Shown in pieces: positions 59,525 through 64,000 of a stretch of DNA of 64,000 nt (position 1 is the first letter of the stretch; each line of letters starts with the position of its first letter). This DNA comes from Streptomyces sp. SAT1 (GTDB lineage: Bacteria; Actinomycetota; Actinomycetes; Streptomycetales; Streptomycetaceae), in NCBI RefSeq assembly GCF_001654495.1, contig NZ_CP015849.1, forward strand, positions 62,001-126,000, read 5' to 3'. The position numbers were made by a program, and so were the translations under genes. A model generated the notes under the pieces. The model did not search any database. It saw nothing but the letters and a program-made list of their open reading frames with translations, and was not told where the DNA came from.

Positions 59525-60525
59525 ACGCCCCCGTGCGCGACGGCATCGAATGGAACCTGGCCGAACACGCGGCGTCCTACCCCGCGTTCGACGGCCATCC
59601 CGCCATCAAGGCCGAGTTCGCCCGCTCCCTGCGCAAACGCACCCGTCTGTGGGAGCCGTTGCTGACCCTGCTCGCCACGGAGTTCGGCCACCGGCCCTCC
59701 CATGCCTCCGCGCGGGTCCTGAGCGGCTGGTTCACGATGGTCCACCTCTCCGCGCCGATCGACCAGATCGTGGACCGCGACCCGATGTCGGAGCAGTGGC
59801 GCGAGCTCGGCGGTGCCGGCGCCATCGAGCTGGTGCTGGCGCTGAAGAACCAGGTGCTGCGCGCCCCCCTGGCCGCGCTCGACCCGGCGGCCGACACGGC
59901 GACGGTCCAGGCGGTGTCCCGGGCGACCGTCGAACTGGGCTCGGCGTGCCTGACGGCGTCGATCGGCGAGTACCTCGACGTCGTGGGCTATTCCGAGCTG
60001 CGTTCCGAGCCCCCCTACCCCGTGCGGGCCGCCACCCGGGTCGCGCTCTTCTACGAACAGCTCGTCGGCTGGAAGTCGTCCGTCATCTACGAGTGCCTGC
60101 TGCGCTGCGCGGCCCTCACCATGGACGCACCGGACGCGGCGGCCGAGGCACTGGCCCGCTTCGGCCACCACATCGGGTTCGCGGTACAGGTGCTCGACGA
60201 CGCCGGCGGGGTCTGGGGCGGCGGTGACGACCTGGAGAAGGACCCCGTCAAGGTCACCTCCCCCCTCGCCTACGCCCTCGCGCTCGACCACCCTCGCCGC
60301 GACGAGCTGGTCGATCTGCTGCACACCCCGGCCGCCGACCGGGACGTGGCGAGAACACGCGACATCCTCGACGGCGTCCAGGCCCGCGCGTTCCTCGAAT
60401 TCCTCATCCGGGACCGGATCTCGCTGGCCGTCGACGCGCTGTCCGAGGTGCTGCCCAAGCTCGCCGACCCGCTGGAACGCTGGGCGGACGCCTACTTCCG
60501 GCGGACGCCGGAGACCGTCCGGTGA
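59521..60525 (+). CDS. Polyprenyl-synthetase-like protein with degenerate first aspartate motif
   Basis: The protein has 334 residues. The all-helical isoprenyl synthase fold is recognisable: RKRTRLWEPLLTLLATEFG stands where GKRxRP is expected, and IGFAVQVLDDAGGVWGG near residue 226 is the second Asp-rich region. The first DDxxD motif is altered to IDQIVDRDP (about residues 80-88; second Asp to Gln), and the conserved Lys/Arg set for isopentenyl diphosphate is weak. It is therefore unlikely to be an ordinary chain-elongating enzyme. It may be a class I terpene cyclase, a prenyltransferase on another acceptor, or a regulatory subunit for the canonical synthase at 62977. It is coupled by overlaps to both neighbours. 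Confidence 0.75.
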   Translation: MNAPVRDGIEWNLAEHAASYPAFDGHPAIKAEFARSLRKRTRLWEPLLTLLATEFGHRPSHASARVLSGWFTMVHLSAPIDQIVDRDPMSEQWRELGGAGAIELVLALKNQVLRAPLAALDPAADTATVQAVSRATVELGSACLTASIGEYLDVVGYSELRSEPPYPVRAATRVALFYEQLVGWKSSVIYECLLRCAALTMDAPDAAAEALARFGHHIGFAVQVLDDAGGVWGGGDDLEKDPVKVTSPLAYALALDHPRRDELVDLLHTPAADRDVARTRDILDGVQARAFLEFLIRDRISLAVDALSEVLPKLADPLERWADAYFRRTPETVR

Positions 60526-61898
60526 CCGAGACCGCCGCGCCACCGGCACCCGCCGGCCGGGCGCGTCCGGCGGCCATGCCGGGGCTGCCGTACTTCGGTG
60601 GCATCGCCCGGATGAGGAAGGACCCGATCGCCTATCTGAGCGAGGCGAGCCGCCGGGGCCCGGTCGTCCGGCTCGGACGGATCGGCAGACGGTCGTACTA
60701 CCAGGTCAACGATCCGGACCTGGTGCGGACGGTCATGACCGCGCCGTACGCGGACATCGGCATGACCCGCACCAACGACGTGCTGGGCACCCTGTTCGGC
60801 GAGTCGGTGTTCACCATGCAGGGCGAGGTGTGGCGCAAGCGGCGCGACGAGTTGCAGCCCGCCTTCCGGACCTCCAACCTGCCGGAGCTCTTCGGTTCGG
60901 CGGCGGACGAGATCGACCGGACCGTCTCACGCCTCGCCCCGATCGCCGAGGCCCGGGGATCGGTCGACTGCAGCGCCGCGTTGCTGGACCTGCTCCAGCG
61001 CATGATCGTACGGATGATGTTCGGTGTGGCGGTCCCGGAGACCGCCGCGCAGCTGACCCGTGCCTTCGACTACGGCCTGGAGTACCGGCAGCGCCGCCGC
61101 TGGGCGCCGGCGGGTCTGCCGCGCTGGTTCCCGACCCCGGCGAGCCGGCTGTTCGACGACGGGGTGGCCCGGCTCAACGCCAGCATCACCGAGATCATCG
61201 ACGACCACCGCGCCCACCCGCCGGAGCGGGCCGGCCTGCTCCGGATGCTGATGGAGTGCCGCGACGAGGAGACCGGCGCGGGCTGGACGGACGACGAGCT
61301 GCTGGCCGAGGTGAAGACGACCTTCGTCGCCGGATGGCTCACCACCGCGACCGCGGCGGTCTGGCTGTTCGACCTCCTCGGCCGCCATCCCCGGATCACC
61401 GCCCACGTGGTGGACGAGCTGGACCGCCTGCCGTCGGACCGGCCGCTCCGATACGAGGACCTGCACACCCTGGAGTACACGGAGGACACCATCCTGGAGG
61501 CGATCCGGCTCTTCCCGCCGGGCTGGCTGCTGAGCAGACGGGTGCGGCGGACGTACACCCTGGGCGGCCACCGCCTCGGCCGCGACACGGTCCTGCTGGT
61601 GTCGCCGTACGCGCTGCACCGGGATCCGGCCCACTGGACCGAGCCGGAACGGTTCGATCCCGGCCGCTTCCGCCACGGCACCCACGGTGAGGCGCACCGC
61701 GCCGCGTACCTCCCGTTCGGGTACGGACCGCGTGTCTGCATCGGGCGGGGTGTGGCGATGATGGAGCTGAAGCTGATCGTCGCGACCCTGCTGCGGCGGT
61801 TCCGCTTCACGCTCGCCGACACCGCTCCCGCGAGACTCCAGCCCGTGTCCTTCCTGCGGCGTGCCGACCCTCTCGTTCTCGGTGTCGCTCCGCGCTGA
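60522..61898 (+). CDS. Cytochrome P450
   Basis: The protein has 458 residues from GTG 60522, overlapping the previous stop (GTGA). The oxygen-binding helix is VAGWLTTATAAVWL (AGxxTT, about residue 269), the ExxR motif is EAIR (about 325), and the heme loop is FGYGPRVCIGRG (about 400) with the axial Cys. The opening AMPGLPYFGGIARMRKDPIAYL is typical of P450s without a membrane anchor. Redox partners are not encoded in the window. In this operon it probably oxidises the terpenoid skeleton; a carbocation-type cyclisation role is possible but only speculative. Confidence 0.92.
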   Translation: MTETAAPPAPAGRARPAAMPGLPYFGGIARMRKDPIAYLSEASRRGPVVRLGRIGRRSYYQVNDPDLVRTVMTAPYADIGMTRTNDVLGTLFGESVFTMQGEVWRKRRDELQPAFRTSNLPELFGSAADEIDRTVSRLAPIAEARGSVDCSAALLDLLQRMIVRMMFGVAVPETAAQLTRAFDYGLEYRQRRRWAPAGLPRWFPTPASRLFDDGVARLNASITEIIDDHRAHPPERAGLLRMLMECRDEETGAGWTDDELLAEVKTTFVAGWLTTATAAVWLFDLLGRHPRITAHVVDELDRLPSDRPLRYEDLHTLEYTEDTILEAIRLFPPGWLLSRRVRRTYTLGGHRLGRDTVLLVSPYALHRDPAHWTEPERFDPGRFRHGTHGEAHRAAYLPFGYGPRVCIGRGVAMMELKLIVATLLRRFRFTLADTAPARLQPVSFLRRADPLVLGVAPR

Positions 61899-61899
61899 G

Positions 61900-61957
61900 C
61901 CCTTCGCGTCCCTTCGAAGCCCTCGCGTCCCTTCGCATTCCTTCGCATCCCTTCGGC
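61900..61957 (+). repeat. Ten-base pyrimidine-rich direct repeats
   Basis: Just after the P450 stop, units close to CCTTCGCGTC are repeated about six times with one-base slips (61900-61957). The period is near one helical turn. The rest of the 191-base gap to 62089 has no gene. Confidence 0.65.
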
Positions 61958-62089
61958 CGGGATCCGCCGTCCGCGCCGTCCACCGCCGCGGGCCGGTCCG
62001 GCAGGCACACCCCCCATCGGCTTCCGGCCCTGGCGCCGCCAGGCGGAGAGCGGAAGTCGCGCCGCCACTCATCGTGACGAGGTACTGGT

Positions 62090-62980
62090 ATGAGAAAGGT
62101 CTCGCTCGACGCCGTCGAAGCGCAGCCGAGTGAATCAGCGGGCGGTCGAGCAGTCGTCGACACCGCCTACGAACGGGAAGTCGCCCGGATGTACGACGAG
62201 AAGCAGGACGACTTCAACCTGCTGCTCGGCAAGGAGACGAACCTCGTCCACCACCACTTCGGGATCGGGGACTTCGACCGGACGCCCGGGGCGCTCCGGA
62301 ACGAGGCCGCGGTGCAGCGCCGGCTGCACGAGCTGGAGAACGCGCAGACCGAGCGGCTGCTCGACCTGCTCGGCGGCCTGGGACCCGAGCACCGGGTCTT
62401 CGACGGCGGCTCGGGCCGGGGCGGCACCGCCTTCATGGCCCACGAACGCCTGGGCTGCTTCGTCGACGGCGCCACGATCTCCCGGTACCAGCAGGGGTTC
62501 GCCGAACGCAGCGCCCGCGAGCGGGGCTGCGACGCCAAGGTCCGGTTCCACTACATGAACATGCTGCGCACCGGGCTGCCCCGCGCGAGCGTGGACGCCG
62601 CGCTGACCAATGAGGTCACGATGTACGTCAGTGATCTGACCGCGCTGTTCCGGGAGTTCGCCCGGATCGTGAAGCCGGGCGGGCGCTATGTCTTCGCGAC
62701 CTGGGCGGTCGACGAGAGCGGTTCGGCGGACGATGTCATCGCCGCGATCGACCGCCACTACGCCTGCACCATGCACACCCGCGGGGCCTACCTCCGCGCG
62801 CTGCTGGACGCGGGGTTCGTGCCGTACCACGTGGCCCAGATGGACGACGACGCGCTGCCGTACTGGGAGCTGCGACGGCGCAGCGAACACAGTGACACGA
62901 TCGAGCAGTTGTTCATCGACGGGTACAACGCCTCCTCCATCGCCTATCTCATGGTCGCCGCGGAACGGATCGGGACGTGA
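62090..62980 (+). CDS. Prenyl-diphosphate C-methyltransferase homologue (GPP/IPP methyltransferase family)
   Basis: The protein has 296 residues from ATG 62090 (GAGG upstream). Residues 40-65 (DFNLLLGKETNLVHHHFGIG) contain the LVHHHFGIGD block that resembles the geranyl diphosphate 2-C-methyltransferase of the 2-methylisoborneol pathway. SAM motif I is VFDGGSGRGGTAFMA (about 101-115). GATISRYQQGFAERSARERG, ALTNEVTMYVSDL (the glutamate region near the substrate) and VKPGGRYVFATWAV continue the match. The family adds a methyl group to an allylic or homoallylic double bond of a prenyl diphosphate. A monoterpene 2-MIB synthase is absent, so the substrate may be IPP, GPP, FPP or a longer chain. 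Confidence 0.85.
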   Translation: MRKVSLDAVEAQPSESAGGRAVVDTAYEREVARMYDEKQDDFNLLLGKETNLVHHHFGIGDFDRTPGALRNEAAVQRRLHELENAQTERLLDLLGGLGPEHRVFDGGSGRGGTAFMAHERLGCFVDGATISRYQQGFAERSARERGCDAKVRFHYMNMLRTGLPRASVDAALTNEVTMYVSDLTALFREFARIVKPGGRYVFATWAVDESGSADDVIAAIDRHYACTMHTRGAYLRALLDAGFVPYHVAQMDDDALPYWELRRRSEHSDTIEQLFIDGYNASSIAYLMVAAERIGT

Positions 62981-64000
62981 TCCCCGGGGCGCTGCTGAAC
63001 CAGTTCGACCAGGAGCTGTTCGCCTTCCTGCACCGCGAGCAGCCACGGTCCGAGACGTTCCGGCGGATGGTCAGCGACCACATGGCCTGGCGCTCGTGGG
63101 ACGACGGCGAGCCGGCGGGGGACGACGCCCGCGGCAAGCGGGTACGGCCGCTGCTGGCGCTGCTGACCGCGCGGGCGATAGCCGGTGACCACCGCAGGGC
63201 GGTGCCGGCGGCGATAGCGGTGCAGCTCGTCCACGACTTCAGCATCATCCTCGACGACATCATGGACGGCGACCGCACCCGCCGTAACCGCCCGGCGCTC
63301 TGGGTCAGTTACGGCACCGGGCACGCGATGACGGCGGCGGCCGGGATCTACGTCGTCGGACTCGACGCGCTGCAGGACTACCTGGACGGGGCATGGCCCC
63401 ATGTCGAGGCGCGGGACCTGTCGAGGACCCTGCTGGACTCGTGTCTGGAGATGGCCGACTCCCAGCACATCGACCTGGACTGGGAGAAGCGGCTCGACAT
63501 GACGCTCGACCAGGTCAGGACGGTGGCTCTGGGCCGCTCGTGCCTGATCAGATGCGGGATCGAGCTGGCGGCGGCCGTCAGCACCCCCGAGTGCGAGGTC
63601 CGCGCGGCCTTCCGGGAGTTCGGCGCGCTGGTGGCCACGGCGTTCTCGGTCATCGACGACTACCGCGGGCTGTGGGGCAGTGAGGAGCGCAACGGCAAGC
63701 CGCTCCGCAGCGACCTGCGCCAGCACAAGAAGACGTTCCCGATCGTCGTCGGACACCAGCGGTGCGCTCCGGCCGAGCGCCGCCGCCTCCAGGCCCTGCT
63801 CACCGTCCCGCATCCGGGCGACACCGAGATCGCGGCGATCATGGAACTGCTGGACGGGGCCGGCGCCCCGGGCGCCACCCTGCGCGAAGTCGCGCGCCTG
63901 TCCGAGCTGGCCGTCGCGTGTCTGCGCCGGCCGCCGCTGGACCGCTTCGCCGTCTCCGATCTCGTCGAGCTGACGGAGAGCCTGTTCGGCGGGCTCACCG
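62977..64000 (+). CDS. trans-Polyprenyl diphosphate synthase (3' end outside window)
   Basis: It starts at GTG 62977, overlapping the methyltransferase stop (GTGA), and is open to the window end (341 residues seen, nearly full length). The first Asp-rich motif, VHDFSIILDDIMDGDRTRR (DDIMD, about residue 94), is intact. The second is SVIDDYRGLWG (about 227), in which the usual distal Asp is Gly as in many actinobacterial enzymes, followed by NGKPLRSDLRQHKKTFPI. RGKRVRPLLALL carries the IPP-binding Lys/Arg. It should make FPP, GGPP or a longer or methylated chain for this operon. Chain length cannot be set reliably from the residues before DDxxD. Confidence 0.9.
   Translation, partial: MIPGALLNQFDQELFAFLHREQPRSETFRRMVSDHMAWRSWDDGEPAGDDARGKRVRPLLALLTARAIAGDHRRAVPAAIAVQLVHDFSIILDDIMDGDRTRRNRPALWVSYGTGHAMTAAAGIYVVGLDALQDYLDGAWPHVEARDLSRTLLDSCLEMADSQHIDLDWEKRLDMTLDQVRTVALGRSCLIRCGIELAAAVSTPECEVRAAFREFGALVATAFSVIDDYRGLWGSEERNGKPLRSDLRQHKKTFPIVVGHQRCAPAERRRLQALLTVPHPGDTEIAAIMELLDGAGAPGATLREVARLSELAVACLRRPPLDRFAVSDLVELTESLFGGLT

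Noticed and set aside
62090..64000. 2-Methylisoborneol pathway
   Set aside because: Only the methyltransferase matches. The 2-MIB synthase is absent, and a P450 and two isoprenyl-synthase-type genes are present instead.

Overview
The window is high-GC actinomycete DNA, almost certainly from a Streptomyces chromosome. The evidence is a strong G/C bias at third codon positions, many GTG starts, ATGA/GTGA stop-start overlaps, Tat-type signal peptides, DmdR/IdeR-type iron boxes and long modular biosynthetic genes. No tRNA, rRNA, insertion sequence, phage gene or CRISPR array was seen. It holds three functional blocks.

Block 1 (1-21456) is a carbohydrate and glycoprotein utilisation region. It contains two secreted right-handed beta-helix proteins (one cut by the window edge), an acetoacetate-decarboxylase-fold protein with a tiny CGNR zinc-finger protein, a Gfo/Idh/MocA oxidoreductase and a secreted M1 metallopeptidase. 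It also contains an oligosaccharide ABC importer (large lipoprotein plus LplB/YtcP-type permeases), a D-2-hydroxyacid dehydrogenase and a LacI regulator with an elastin-like tail. Two tandem M60 (enhancin/mucin-type) metallopeptidases, a family 8 polysaccharide lyase and a DUF2264 protein complete it. LacI-type operator-like sites lie at the ABC importer promoter, the dehydrogenase promoter and upstream of the M60 genes. This suggests a LacI-controlled system for attacking an acidic polysaccharide or glycoprotein.

Block 2 (21577-58430) is an iron-regulated peptide-siderophore cluster. A leftward operon encodes two FecCD permeases, an ATPase, a siderophore-binding lipoprotein, an unusual fusion of siderophore-interacting reductase and methyltransferase-like domains, and a class I methyltransferase. 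A rightward arm encodes an AraC regulator, an MbtH-like protein, a free-standing aryl carrier protein, an EntS-like exporter and two NRPSs. Modules read from the sequence are C-A(Gly)-T, C-A(basic)-T, C-A(Ser)-T, C-A(Ser)-T-E on the first protein and C-A(basic)-T, C-A(N5-hydroxyornithine)-T-TE on the second. The rightward arm continues with a glycopeptide-type FAD halogenase and two cation/proton antiporters. Four iron boxes sit at the promoters. The inferred product is an aryl-capped hexapeptide catecholate-hydroxamate siderophore, possibly chlorinated. Aryl-acid and hydroxyornithine synthesis genes are absent and must be supplied from elsewhere.

Block 3 (58846-64000, running off the end) is a tightly coupled terpenoid operon. 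It encodes two small proteins of unknown family, a polyprenyl-synthetase-like protein with a degenerate first aspartate motif, a cytochrome P450, a homologue of geranyl-diphosphate/IPP C-methyltransferases and a canonical trans-polyprenyl diphosphate synthase. It looks like a pathway to a C-methylated, non-canonical terpenoid and, with the halogenated siderophore, is the strongest candidate for undescribed biology here.
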